37,333 nucleotides of DNA, taken from positions 1 through 37,333 of the forward strand of contig DIFQ01000127.1 of assembly GCA_002419215.1 (NCBI GenBank). The letters are read 5' to 3'. Made by a program: the position numbers and the translations under genes. Positions 23,891 through 33,200 of this stretch are shown piece by piece (within the stretch, counting starts at the first letter, position 1; each line of letters opens with the position of its first letter). The notes beneath the pieces are model-generated. The model was not told the DNA's origin. It saw only the letters and a program-made list of their open reading frames with translations, and ran no database searches. Source of the stretch: Syntrophaceae bacterium UBA5744. GTDB taxonomy: Bacteria > Desulfobacterota > Syntrophia > Syntrophales > UBA2192.

Positions 23891-24898
23891 CTAGAACGAC
23901 TGAATGACGAAGAGCAGCACCGGCAGGACGATGGCCAGCAGCGCCGTGGTGACGAACCAGCAGGAGTTGGCCAGGTCCAGGTCCAGATCGTAGATCGAGG
24001 GCGGGATCAGGGCGTTGAAGGCCACGGGCATCGACGAGAGGATCATGACGACCTTCAGCGGAAGCCCCCCGTCGATTCTGCCGAAGCCGAGACCCCAGGC
24101 CACCGTCGACGCCAGCACGGGCACCGCGGCGAACTTGATGGCGGCCACGACAGCCGATTCCCTCAGGTAATTCCCCACCTTCCGGAACCGCAGGGCAAGC
24201 CCGACGGACACGAGAAGCATGAAGGCTTGCAGCGGGATGAAGACGGCGTTGACTGTCCCGTAGATCGCGGGCCGCTCGAGGCCGCCGAGGTTGAGGGCGC
24301 CGCCCAGGAGGAGGCTCGAGACCGAGACGATGATGAGGGGATCCCGCGCCAGGCTCTTCACTCGGTCCCAGCGCCCTTCCGCCAGGCTGCTCCCGCTGTA
24401 GTACTTCGCGATGGGGAAGCCCGTGGAGTAGTACGAAAGCTCCTCGAAGATCTTGTAGATGGGCACGAGAGCAAAGCCGGGCTCTCCCAGGAACATGTAA
24501 CAGACGAGTGCGCCGATGGAGCCGATGTTGGTGAAGGAGCCGCAGCAGAAGAGCGACCCCTTCTTTTTCGGGGGAAGCCGAAGGAGCCTTGCCGCCCCCA
24601 GGGCCAGCACGCCGCCCGTGACGATGGCGAATAGGCCGACGAGGGGCAGGGCCGCGAGGGCCGCGTCCCGGATGCTCACGATCCAGGTGGCGCCCACGAT
24701 GGCCACGGGGTTCACGACGAGGAGCGCCGCGCGCTGGAGACCCTTGCGCAGGGCGTCGATGGAGAGGGGGAGCCGGATGACACCGCGGACGGCCAGCGCC
24801 TGGAGGGCGTAGCCCAGAAAAAGCCCCGCCAGGATGATGGCGAAGGAATAGAGGAGTCTGGAGACGACCATCTGCGCGCGCACCCGCCGGGGAGACAC
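23891..24898 (-). CDS. AEC-family (auxin efflux carrier-like) permease
   Basis: This 335-residue membrane protein has about ten hydrophobic segments, beginning SFAIILAGLFLGYALQALAV. The second half holds MILSSMPVAFNALIPPSIYDLD, an N-containing break in a helix typical of AEC/BART superfamily carriers, and ends in a hydrophobic helix (ALLAIVLPVLLFVIQSF). AEC proteins move organic acids such as malate or malonate. The start is uncertain: GTG codons at 24898 and 24883 and an ATG at 24871 are in frame, with a stop just before the first. The amidase gene follows on the same strand. Confidence 0.75.
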   Translation of the reverse strand: MSPRRVRAQMVVSRLLYSFAIILAGLFLGYALQALAVRGVIRLPLSIDALRKGLQRAALLVVNPVAIVGATWIVSIRDAALAALPLVGLFAIVTGGVLALGAARLLRLPPKKKGSLFCCGSFTNIGSIGALVCYMFLGEPGFALVPIYKIFEELSYYSTGFPIAKYYSGSSLAEGRWDRVKSLARDPLIIVSVSSLLLGGALNLGGLERPAIYGTVNAVFIPLQAFMLLVSVGLALRFRKVGNYLRESAVVAAIKFAAVPVLASTVAWGLGFGRIDGGLPLKVVMILSSMPVAFNALIPPSIYDLDLDLANSCWFVTTALLAIVLPVLLFVIQSF

Positions 24899-24971
24899 CC
24901 CGCCCGTGTCTTATACCCCGGCTGCCGCGCCGTGTGCAACTCAAACATGACGACCTGCAGTGCGGACGTAA

Positions 24972-25005
24972 CAAAGGGGCCCGCCGATATCCGGCCAACC
25001 CCTCT
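24972..25005 (-). terminator. Probable terminator of the CheY-CheD-HDOD unit
   Basis: On the minus strand, AGGGGTTGGCCG and CGGCGGGCCCCT form an imperfect stem (two wobbles, one mismatch) followed by TTTGTT, 28 bp after the HDOD stop. Confidence 0.55.
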
Positions 25006-25032
25006 GTTTTCTGACGCCGATTGTCGGATTGC

Positions 25033-25896
25033 TCAGTTGGCGGCGGGCTGCACGATCCCGATCAGCTCGCGCGCCGTGTCCATTTCCCTGACCAGCCGGG
25101 CCAGGGCTTCCTCGAAGTCCTGCTGCGACAGGCCGAGACGGCCCAATGCCCCGTCCATCCCGTCGTAGGCCAGCCCGTCCGCACCCCGGCCGATGCCCAG
25201 CATGAGGCAGCCCTGGTCGGCAAGGTGGACGATCCACGGCATCGTGGCCGTTTTGTCCGGCAGGCGGTCCGGCCGGTGATGGTAGGCGATGGCGTTCCGG
25301 ATGTCCTCCGGGAATTTCCAGGAGGCGGCAATCATGCCGCCCAGCGTGGCGTGGTTCATGCCCAGGACTTTCTCCTCCGCCTCGAGAAACGAGCGGGATT
25401 GTTCCGAAACGATCTTCTTGATCTCGGCGTACTTGTCCTTCACGAACTCGCCGAGTACGATCTTCCCGATGTCGTGCAGGATCGCCGCCGTGAAGAGGCT
25501 CGCATCATCCCGCCTCGAGATTTTCCTCGCCAGGATCTGCGCCATCAGGGCCGTTCCCACGGCGTGCTCCCAGAGCTCTCTCGCCTCGGTCTCGTAGCCC
25601 GGGGTGTTCTTGAAGAAGCGCGACGTGCCGGCGGCCAGGACGGCCCGGACGACATTCTGCCTGCCGAGGTACAGGATCGCGTCCTGGACGTTGTCCACCT
25701 TGTGCCTGAGGCCGAAGTAGGCCGAGTTGCACATCCGCAGGATGTTGGCCGTGATGGACTGGTCGAGCCGGATCACATCCACGAGTTCCGTCATGGACGA
25801 ATCGGGGTCGTTGATGAGGCTCGTCACCCTGTGCACCGTGGCGGGAAAGGCCGGAAGCTTGGTCATCGAACTCTTGATTGCACTGTCCAGGTTCAT
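25033..25896 (-). CDS. HDOD domain signalling protein
   Basis: This 287-residue protein is a single HDOD domain (KLPAFPATVHRVTSLINDPDS at the start, then LDQSITANILRMCNSAYFGL), a relative of HD phosphohydrolases used in bacterial signalling. It keeps HDIGK (in AILHDIGKIVLGEF), which many HDOD proteins have lost, so weak enzymatic activity cannot be excluded. The ATG at 25896 has GGAGGAG a few bases upstream and overlaps the end of cheD by 4 bp, so the two are translationally coupled. With the upstream CheD and receiver genes it forms a three-gene chemotaxis-type or motility-control unit. Confidence 0.85.
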   Translation of the reverse strand: MNLDSAIKSSMTKLPAFPATVHRVTSLINDPDSSMTELVDVIRLDQSITANILRMCNSAYFGLRHKVDNVQDAILYLGRQNVVRAVLAAGTSRFFKNTPGYETEARELWEHAVGTALMAQILARKISRRDDASLFTAAILHDIGKIVLGEFVKDKYAEIKKIVSEQSRSFLEAEEKVLGMNHATLGGMIAASWKFPEDIRNAIAYHHRPDRLPDKTATMPWIVHLADQGCLMLGIGRGADGLAYDGMDGALGRLGLSQQDFEEALARLVREMDTARELIGIVQPAAN

Positions 25897-26378
25897 CGAA
25901 ACTCCTCCCAACTCCCGTTGGGTCCTTTCAGGAAGGTTTTCCCCGTCGCGATTTCCAGCCGGACGGCGCGGTTGTGATTGCCGCCGGTGTCTTCCGTCGT
26001 CAGGGGGATCGAGAAGCCGGCGAGGATTTTTCTGGCTGCGGCAATGTTGCCCTCGCTGATGCTGCGGGAGATCCCCTGGCCCATCAGGATCGAGCCCCCG
26101 GCCAGCCTTGCCGTGAGCGACTCCCTGCGCGCGCCCTGCCCGATGCAGGACTCTACGAGCAGCGGGATCGCCACGTCGGCATACATGGCCGGATAATCCG
26201 TCGCCCTGCGGGACTCCGACGCGGAATTCGGAAGCATGAAGTGGACGATGCCGCCTACCCGGGCCCCGTCGTCGTAGAGGATCACGGCCGCGGTGGACCC
26301 CAGCCCGTAGACGACGAGCAGGTCCTCCGGGTTCTTGCTCACGGCGAGATCAGCCAGTTTGACGAGGATCTGGGGCAT
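25893..26378 (-). CDS. cheD: CheD-family protein lacking the catalytic Cys
   Basis: This 161-residue CheD-fold protein matches chemoreceptor glutamine deamidases: GLGSTAAVILYDD and VGGIVHFMLPNS near the N-terminus, and a Gly-rich ARLAGGSILMGQGIS. The catalytic His (His46) is present. In CheD the segment reads GLGSC with the nucleophilic Cys; here it reads GLGST, codon ACC, so Thr29 replaces Cys. Deamidase activity is therefore not expected. CheD also binds CheC-type phosphatases, so a binding-only role is possible; no cheC is in the window. It lies between a receiver gene and an HDOD gene, overlapping the latter by 4 bp. Confidence 0.85.
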   Translation of the reverse strand: MPQILVKLADLAVSKNPEDLLVVYGLGSTAAVILYDDGARVGGIVHFMLPNSASESRRATDYPAMYADVAIPLLVESCIGQGARRESLTARLAGGSILMGQGISRSISEGNIAAARKILAGFSIPLTTEDTGGNHNRAVRLEIATGKTFLKGPNGSWEEFR

Positions 26379-26439
26379 TGGGCACCCTGGTTCGGTTGTG
26401 GCCGCGTTGGCCTGTGTCCGGAACGGTTTTCCGTGTCGA

Positions 26440-26823
26440 TCAAGCGCCGCACGTCCCGGCAGGGATGAGCTGATGGATCGCGGCTTTCAATTCATCCATC
26501 TTCACCGGTTTCTCGAAGGCGAAGGCTGCGCCCAGGATCTTCGCCATCTTGAGGTACTTGGAGGGCCCGAGCTGGCCGCCCCCCGATATCGCGATGATCT
26601 TGACGCCGGGGTCGTCGCGGCGGAGCTCCATGATGGTCTCCAGGCCCTCCTTCTCCGGCATGATGATGTCCAGGATGATTACGTCCGACGGGCTCTCCCG
26701 CTGCAGCCTGCCGGCCACGAGGCCGTTTTCGGCCGTGAGCACGTCATGCGAGTCCCTCTCGAGAGCCCTCTTGAGCATGAAACGCACATGATCGTCATCG
26801 TCTACTACCAGGATCCTTGCCAT
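26440..26823 (-). CDS. CheY-like single-domain response regulator
   Basis: This 127-residue receiver domain has no output domain. The acidic cluster is VVDDDD (8-11), the phosphorylated Asp is Asp52 in ILDIIMP, the Ser/Thr switch is Ser80 in AISGGG, and Lys105 in FEKPV completes the active site. It is the first gene of the unit with CheD and HDOD. The partner histidine kinase is not in the window. Confidence 0.9.
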   Translation of the reverse strand: MARILVVDDDDHVRFMLKRALERDSHDVLTAENGLVAGRLQRESPSDVIILDIIMPEKEGLETIMELRRDDPGVKIIAISGGGQLGPSKYLKMAKILGAAFAFEKPVKMDELKAAIHQLIPAGTCGA

Positions 26824-27014
26824 CGGTCTCCCGTGTGTTCCTTCCGGTCCGGTTGCCCGGCCGCGCAGTTCTGAGAAGCTTACAGAATATTTGCATCGTT
26901 CGTGCCACGCCTCACTGTTAAATCTGTCTATCTTGGCAAAACCTAATTTCCTCTACCAACCTAAATCGTCTTAAGAAATATCCATCTTTTTCTTTGAGAT
27001 TGAGATATATCTCC

Positions 27015-27059
27015 AAAAAAGAGAGGGCTTGCCGGAATATCGTAACCGTGCAAGCCCTT
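27015..27059 (-). terminator. Terminator downstream of the tRNA-Leu remnant
   Basis: On the minus strand AAGGGCTTGC and GCAAGCCCT pair around a loop with inner complementarity, followed by CTCTTTTTT. It lies 10 bp after the CCA of the tRNA-Leu fragment, as expected for the terminator of the former tRNA gene. Confidence 0.7.
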
Positions 27060-27068
27060 GATTTTATA

Positions 27069-27125
27069 TGGCACCGGAGGACGCAATCGAACCGTCGCGC
27101 CCCCAGGGGACGGGGGATTTTGAGT
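27069..27125 (-). mobile_element. tRNA-Leu(CAA) 3' half, probable attachment-site remnant
   Basis: Read on the minus strand the segment has an anticodon loop CTCAAAA, a long class II variable arm (CGTCCCC/GGGGGCG), a T-loop TTCGATT in a nearly paired T-arm, and an acceptor strand ending CTCCGGTGCCA. There is no matching 5' half: the bases before the anticodon loop do not pair and no D-arm exists. Relative to a working tRNA-Leu, the T-arm closing pair is G-G, and the 3' end reads TG where CA is expected. The break at the anticodon loop is a usual crossover point of tRNA-integrating elements. The island would extend to the right, with an intact tRNA-Leu expected at its far end. Confidence 0.65.
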
Positions 27126-27338
27126 TCAAACCCGCATCCCGGGCGATTTTTCCATGATTTCAAATCTTTGCATATCAAGTGGTTGCAAGAGAGCATGTTT
27201 GGTTCCGTTTGTTCCCATATGGGACTATTTTGCTTGGTCGGTGACGAATAAGTTACAGGTAATGGATGTTAAGGCAGGCCGAAAACGATGGCATCGCATG
27301 ATTTCACGCAGGCGAATAGTCACTTTCGAAAGATAGGA
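27126..27338. other. AT-rich non-coding left edge of the island
   Basis: No gene, clear promoter or terminator can be read between the tRNA fragment and the end of the first island gene. Base composition drops visibly compared with the chromosome on the left. The upstream stretch 26824..27014, before the tRNA terminator, likewise holds nothing I can name. Confidence 0.4.
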
Positions 27339-28523
27339 TCAGACATGACCTTGTGTTATGTAATCCATCAAGAGGCTATAACGAAACGTATGCTTATCAT
27401 CGCCTGCCGACTTGAAGCGATCCAGTTCGCTGGCAACGAAGTCGCTGATTCGCTGCATGCCTATTACCATAGGTGATTTTGACAAGTCGACGACCTTCAT
27501 CCAATCAAGAATCAGGCAACCATCATGGTCTTTTATTATCATTTTACTGCAAAGTTCGATCAGTCCCTTCGCAGTGCGGGCATAGTCATCATTGATGATC
27601 TCGCAGTCCCTGAGGGATGAATCCAGCAAGTTGACGATGTTCTCTCCCACAACTATTCGGGGATATCCTGCCTTCCGGCTTTCAAGCTCGTAGGCTTCAA
27701 AGGGGGCCCTTCCGTAAATGCCCGTCTTATGCATCTCCAAGGATATGCCGAGATCGATCCCCCCTCTAACAGGCTTCTTGTCCATCAACTGAAGGTACAT
27801 TACGCTGGCGCATAGACGAAGCATGCTTTGGATTCCTTCGAAAATGGTTACAAGGTTGATGCCCGTCGAAATATCCTTGCTTTGATACAAAGGAATGTAG
27901 ATGACAAGACCATCTGCTAAACTATGAATCCCCATTTTTCTTCGAGGGATGTGAAGCTTGGCTGTTTTTGTTTTCGTCCAGTATTGACCGTAAAGCTCTT
28001 CAAATCTATCTCGCAGCTTGATTACAGCACCGAATGTTTCCGCCCAGATGCTTTTATGCTCGCCGTATTCTTCTTCCGGCTTGGGAAGGGTATTGAGCTT
28101 TCGCAGTCTGCTGCGTTGCCCCAAGAGGTCGATGTAAGCGGCAACGTAAAAAGCAATGCTTCTAAATTCCTTTTTAATTGATTGCTTGATTGCGTTCCGG
28201 ACATCCTTAATGAACTGATCAACCTCGGACAGCTCCAACGTTATCATATCGTTCGACAGGTTGTCGAAGTGGCGGATAACGATCTTCTTCCCGGCGACGC
28301 TCACTTCTTTGAGATGAAAAATAGGATCAAGAGGGCAGCCGCTGGATGCGTTAGTTAATGCGTTTTCAATCGAAAGTATAAGATCGTCCGATCTGTTCAT
28401 CGGAACATGGATAAGATTACCTCCTCGCTTCACCATTAATAGGCCATTCCCCATCTTGATTTCGATAGCCGGCGAGGCATTTGGGGGTCGTTTTCCTTTT
28501 TTCGTATGCTTTTTTGCGGTCAT
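27339..28523 (-). CDS. Nucleotide-cyclase-like (class III layout) hypothetical protein
   Basis: This 394-residue soluble protein is of uncertain family. From about residue 125 it has a motif order resembling class III nucleotide cyclases: AAYIDLLGQ (Asp132), SLADGLVIYIPL (Asp204), RGGIDLG (253-259), then IYGRAPFEAYELESRKAGYPRI (269-290). The two Asp sit where cyclases bind metal, but the Asn/Arg pair of true cyclases in the last block is absent, so activity is unproven. The first 120 residues are unrecognised, starting with a Lys-rich stretch. It is the last gene of the defence-type cassette, 37 bp after the HNH gene, with AGGA 8-9 nt before the ATG. No terminator is visible after it. Confidence 0.5.
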   Translation of the reverse strand: MTAKKHTKKGKRPPNASPAIEIKMGNGLLMVKRGGNLIHVPMNRSDDLILSIENALTNASSGCPLDPIFHLKEVSVAGKKIVIRHFDNLSNDMITLELSEVDQFIKDVRNAIKQSIKKEFRSIAFYVAAYIDLLGQRSRLRKLNTLPKPEEEYGEHKSIWAETFGAVIKLRDRFEELYGQYWTKTKTAKLHIPRRKMGIHSLADGLVIYIPLYQSKDISTGINLVTIFEGIQSMLRLCASVMYLQLMDKKPVRGGIDLGISLEMHKTGIYGRAPFEAYELESRKAGYPRIVVGENIVNLLDSSLRDCEIINDDYARTAKGLIELCSKMIIKDHDGCLILDWMKVVDLSKSPMVIGMQRISDFVASELDRFKSAGDDKHTFRYSLLMDYITQGHV

Positions 28524-28560
28524 CGTATCATTCCTGCTACATGCGTTGCATCATGGCTAG

Positions 28561-29349
28561 TTATGACTTTCCGACTTCCCCCTCACCGGCGTTGAATTGG
28601 ATGATCTCAGGACTTATTGAATTGGCGACTTTCAAGATCGCGATCGGGAACTCGGATGGCGATCCTATTCCGCCTTCCATCCTACTTATCTCCCGACCTC
28701 CAAAAACCCAGAACCCCGCATCACTGAGCTCCTGAAGCATTTCGCTCATTCTATATGCTGCTTTGACTCGATCATAAGGTTCAAGAACGTGCGAGAGATC
28801 CCCCCAATCCTGTGCCTCTTGAAAAAAATTACCAAACATTTCAGCCTCTGATTCTGATTTGGGCTCGTCGTGGACGAAAGAGTAGGCCATAGCACTATCA
28901 ATAATATTGATGACGTCTTGTCCCGTAGTTAACCGAACGAGGTGGCTGGGAATATTCTCCTTGATCCTGCGGATCCGGACTGGAGGCGGTTCTTTGCGGT
29001 CGTTAAGGCTTGAGGATACCCATTTTTCGTGGTTTGACTTAATTTTTTGGAGTAACTCTGCAATATATGTATCGCATTGGTCATCGACCATCTTGTGGTG
29101 GACCCGGCAGAGAAGGATAAGATTATCGAGTTCATTGAAGCGATCTCCTGGGAACGCCGGATCGTATCGCGGCCCTTGGGTTTTAGATGACAAAATGTGG
29201 CATTCGTCGCCGACAACTGACTCATCATCTCCTGCCGAGGAATCTATCACGAGTTCACGTCGGCAAAAGGCGCACCTGTTACCCGAACGGCCCCATAGAA
29301 TTTTTCTTGTCTTATCGGATATCGGCATCGTTTCTGACAGACCTGGCAT
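28561..29349 (-). CDS. HNH endonuclease with unrecognised C-terminal half
   Basis: This 262-residue protein has an N-terminal HNH nuclease domain: CAFCRREL (Cys26, Cys29), DECHILSSKTQGPR with His51, and ELDNLILLCRVHHKMVDD with Asn76, Cys81, His84 and His85. The Cys pairs would bind the structural zinc. From about residue 110 the protein is unrecognised (QDVINIIDSAMAYSFVHDEP onward) and may sense or bind a partner. It lies 51 bp after the TIR gene and 37 bp before the cyclase-like gene on the same strand. The ATG at 29349 has GGAG about 12 nt upstream; an in-frame ATG at 29328 is an alternative. Confidence 0.8.
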   Translation of the reverse strand: MPGLSETMPISDKTRKILWGRSGNRCAFCRRELVIDSSAGDDESVVGDECHILSSKTQGPRYDPAFPGDRFNELDNLILLCRVHHKMVDDQCDTYIAELLQKIKSNHEKWVSSSLNDRKEPPPVRIRRIKENIPSHLVRLTTGQDVINIIDSAMAYSFVHDEPKSESEAEMFGNFFQEAQDWGDLSHVLEPYDRVKAAYRMSEMLQELSDAGFWVFGGREISRMEGGIGSPSEFPIAILKVANSISPEIIQFNAGEGEVGKS

Positions 29350-29400
29350 TTGGTTTTGCTCCGCCGCTGTCGATCTTGATCAACTCAACGGGGAGCGTGT

Positions 29401-30261
29401 TCAGAAATTTTCTATACGACCAAGCTTTCGGAGAATCATCTCACCAAGTTGCTGGGGCGATGTATCTCGGAGATCGACATGCCCGATCGTCTTCCGTACA
29501 CCAGGAACTTCAGTAGCGTCGAAACGAGCGGGTAAGATATACTCACCCTTCTCTTCGACTGCACGAGCCAAAGCACTCCTTCTCTCATGATTCGGCCATA
29601 CCTTTTTGGCGTATGCACCCGAGATGAACATGACGCAGTACCGAGCCGAACGATAAACTATGTCAAGGTGCTCTGTCAGTTCCTTGCCCCACATTGTAAC
29701 GTCCTCATAGCGATCATAGAAACACCTGACGTCATGTTCTTTCAAAAAAGCTGCTACCTGTTCTACGTAAGCTCGATCTTCTCCGGCAAAAGACAGCACG
29801 ATTTCATACACATCAAGATCTCCGGATCCTCCAGCTTCAAATAGGTCGACTGCTTTATAGATAGGTCGTCCCGATATGTGGGATGCAACGACCAACTTCA
29901 CGCCGTCTTTCTCGAGAAAGGAATTGAATTCTTTTGACAGTGACGACGCCTCTGCATCATCTTTAACTGATAACGGATGGAGACAGGTTTCCAGGAATCT
30001 CAAGAAGATTGCATCGTCACAACCGAGAAGATTCAATCTTTCGCACAGAAGGTATTGATGATCCCAGTCATCATTCCTGATCATGTGTTGCCAGATATCA
30101 CCGTCCGCATTGTTGAAGCGATGATCAGTTGATGGCATCTCTGATAAATTCCATATACGTTTCAGGAATGTCATAAGATCCATCCGCCCATGAAATGATC
30201 TCCGACCGCCGAGTAGTATGTGATCAATAATTGAAGAGCGCGTGATTTCTGTCAGCTGCAT
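29401..30261 (-). CDS. AbiJ N-terminal-like plus TIR domain protein
   Basis: This 286-residue protein has an N-terminal domain of about 125 residues (ITRSSIIDHILL, MPSTDHRFNNADGDIWQH, NDDWDHQYLL, FLETCLHPLS) that resembles the AbiJ N-terminal domain 3 group found on phage-defence effectors. A TIR domain (about 150-280) follows: YEIVLSFAGEDRAYVEQVA, then RSARYCVMFISGAYAKKVW. The Glu in NHERR (about 226) is at the NADase catalytic position, so NAD+ cleavage and abortive infection are plausible. The ATG at 30261 has GAGGAA 5 nt upstream and lies 13 bp after the STAND gene stop, so the two are probably coupled. An upstream in-frame extension overlaps the STAND gene and was not used. Confidence 0.8.
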   Translation of the reverse strand: MQLTEITRSSIIDHILLGGRRSFHGRMDLMTFLKRIWNLSEMPSTDHRFNNADGDIWQHMIRNDDWDHQYLLCERLNLLGCDDAIFLRFLETCLHPLSVKDDAEASSLSKEFNSFLEKDGVKLVVASHISGRPIYKAVDLFEAGGSGDLDVYEIVLSFAGEDRAYVEQVAAFLKEHDVRCFYDRYEDVTMWGKELTEHLDIVYRSARYCVMFISGAYAKKVWPNHERRSALARAVEEKGEYILPARFDATEVPGVRKTIGHVDLRDTSPQQLGEMILRKLGRIENF

Positions 30262-30274
30262 AAATTCCTCATTA

Positions 30275-33200
30275 TCAGAGTTGACTGGCCCACTTGAGAT
30301 ACTCGTCCATTCCGGGAATGTCCATGCGCAGAAATTGATCCTGCAGAAGAACGGCACGGCGAATCAGTTCTTTATCATCAGTTTCATCCGCCTCCCGAAG
30401 AATACTGGACAAAGCAGCAACAAGGGGCTCGGTGTGCCATATCCGATGAGGCGGGTCCACTTCACTCAGCTTAGTAAAAAGGTGTTCACAGATATCGATA
30501 GCAGAGACCGGATCACGTCCAGCAAGGTCTGCAAGCCAGTCTAAAAAGGAGTGAAGATTGAAGTTGCTAAGATCTATGGCACTGAGGAAATTGAGAGCGA
30601 AGTCTCGATCTAAGCGCCGGCCCTGAATCTTTGGCGCAAAAGCATGCTCAATAGAGCCGTGTATCCTCATGTCCAGTTTGTCCCATTTTAAAATGCGTTT
30701 CAGACCATTTACACAGGCATTGTTGTATTGATCCAAATTGGCCGTAAAAACCTGAGCAACTCCAAGCAACGCCGTTTCAAGATTCATTGATTCCAGATGG
30801 GAAAATAGGACATCATGCTCTATGTGGCCAGACAGGGAGGACAGTGCTGCAATTCTCCCCCAGGCTTCGCCTGCTTCGGCAGGCGCTTCAAGGCGCATTC
30901 TCTCCAGATAAGGAGCTACTTCGCTAAAATGTTCATGGTACTGATAGTATAGGTGTCTTTCAGCAAGGGGCCACAAATGGATTTGAGGTTCGCGGAAGAT
31001 TTTGTGAAACAGTTGCCAACCCAGTGCATGACGTCTGGCCGTTAGGTACGGCAAATGCTCCAACAAGGCGGCCCGGACAGCCCCTACAGGGTCATATGTA
31101 AAAAGGCATATGAGGGAGAACAGGCTTTCGGGGGGATCTATATCCTTTTCCAGTAGACGATTATACAGCATTATTGCCGAGCCAGCGGTAATTCCTCGTA
31201 TACTGCTTATGGCGTCACTCCGGAGATCCTCTGCTGTTATCCCTTTCTTGTTCTGACTGAAGATTCTCTGCCGTTCTCCTTCCGGATCAGGGTGCTTGGA
31301 AAGACGGAATAGCTGTAGGACGAGTCGCCTTACTGAATCGCTGTCCTCTAGGACTTCGCAACAGGCTTCCAGAATCCGGACTACTGCATGGCCATCCTGC
31401 AGTAAATACGGTCTGCTTTCTATGATGTCCAGCAATGAGCCGGCCAGGGCTGCCCCATCCGGCAGAGGCTCGGTCGCTTGCCACTTTTCAGGCGGTCTCA
31501 ATCGTCCGAAGCGGTAACGAAGGTGGTCGGCCGCGCCGTTGAGCAGACTGCTTATATAGCCGGTCTTGAGGTATTCCCGCTCAACTTTGGGCAACAGGGT
31601 GAGGAAGCGCATCGGATTTCTTGAGGTTGCCTCATCCAGCGTGCGCTCTACCATGTCACGACCGCCCTTATTTATATCTGCGGGATGACTGCTGTGATCA
31701 CTATAATCGTTGTAGTAAAGGAACAACCGGAGCAGATCGCTATCATTCAGCATCATGAAATTCTCCAGAGGGACCGGAGAACCTACCCAGCCACCCCGAG
31801 AATAGATGCGTGCCCTCGGTGTATATGGACCGAAGTGGGGTTCGAAGCGCTCGATGAATTCTTGGCCAGTAGGAAGCCGGAATATCGAGGGTATCCAGAT
31901 AAGGTAGTTGTAAATGGGGCGGTAATCCCATATTGTCACTTCAGCACTCCAATTTTTCTCATCGTAAAGCGCGAGAATAGCTTTCTGATTTGTTTCTTGA
32001 ATTTCCGGCGTCAGAAGGTGGTATCCGGTACGTATCAATTCGCCCAATTCATGCTCGATGTGACCGTAGCGGAGCAGTTTCTCGTTCGTAAGAAGGGCAC
32101 TCATTCCATCAATATTCGCTTCGGGATTTTCCTTATAGGCCTGTATGAGAAAGTAGAGTAGTACCTCCTCCTGGGAGGATCTAAGCTCCGGCTCTCGCCT
32201 ACGCCACCACTCGTCATTTTTCCGGGCGTGGTGCTTGAAGGCATGCTCAACGGCAGACAGAAAGATAGTGAAAGCGTCAGCCGGGTGCATGTCATAATGG
32301 CAGTGGCTGTATTCCCAGGACGAGCTATGGAGAAAAGTCATTCTTTGATACCTTGCAGATATTGCGCTATCGCTGGTCGCCCACTCCTCCAAGGCATTTG
32401 TGGCGGTATCCAAAAGCCATTCTGAATAGAGCATCCTATTAAGAAAGAATTCTTTTTCATGAAAGACATGGGGTTCGCAGTGCAGCTTTTTTCCTACGTC
32501 ATAGGATTTAATATCACTCGGGTTTACATCCTTGATGATGTATCTCCACAGCAATTCGTCGCCCTGATTAGTTGCATCAACATAACGGCTGATCACAGTC
32601 CCAAGAAAATCTCTTTGGGCCTTGCTCTCTGCGAATAACGTTTCCATCAGATCAGGGGTCCCTTCAATATCCCAGTGCTGAAAGTTGCTGAGCTGGAAGG
32701 TGACTTGTAAAGCGAGTTCGCTCGCATCCTCCCATCCGTCGGAGAATGCCCTCCTCCATAAGGAGACCACCTCGCCGGGATGGGAGTTCATCCAGCGCTC
32801 GAATTGTCTCACGAATAACTTGTACCACTCACCATCCGATGTAGGTGGTGCGAGCGATGGAAGCCATCGATCGAGGAGCATCTTAAACCACGCGTCACCA
32901 TTAATCCTCCAAAACAAACGGCGGAATAGCTCCGGTTCCAGACGAAAAAGCCGCTGCAATAAGGGCCAGTCCTCACTCTCAGGATTAATTTCAGCAAGTG
33001 ATTCAGCAATCAGACGTCTAAAGTGATAGGCAATCTCCGTGTCGTGTAAGGCAGCCCATATTTGTCTGGGGAACAGGTCAGGGGCGTGAGTCCGCAAGTG
33101 GAATACGAAGGTGCGCACAGCAGCACGTAGAAATGGGAAGGGAGGATGGGCTTTTATGAACGCAGCAAGATCTTCATTGCGTGCGATAGAGGAATAGACC

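Noticed and set aside
27069..27140. Complete functional tRNA gene
   Set aside because: There is no D-arm or 5' acceptor strand, the T-arm has a G-G pair and the discriminator region is altered. Only the 3' half is present.
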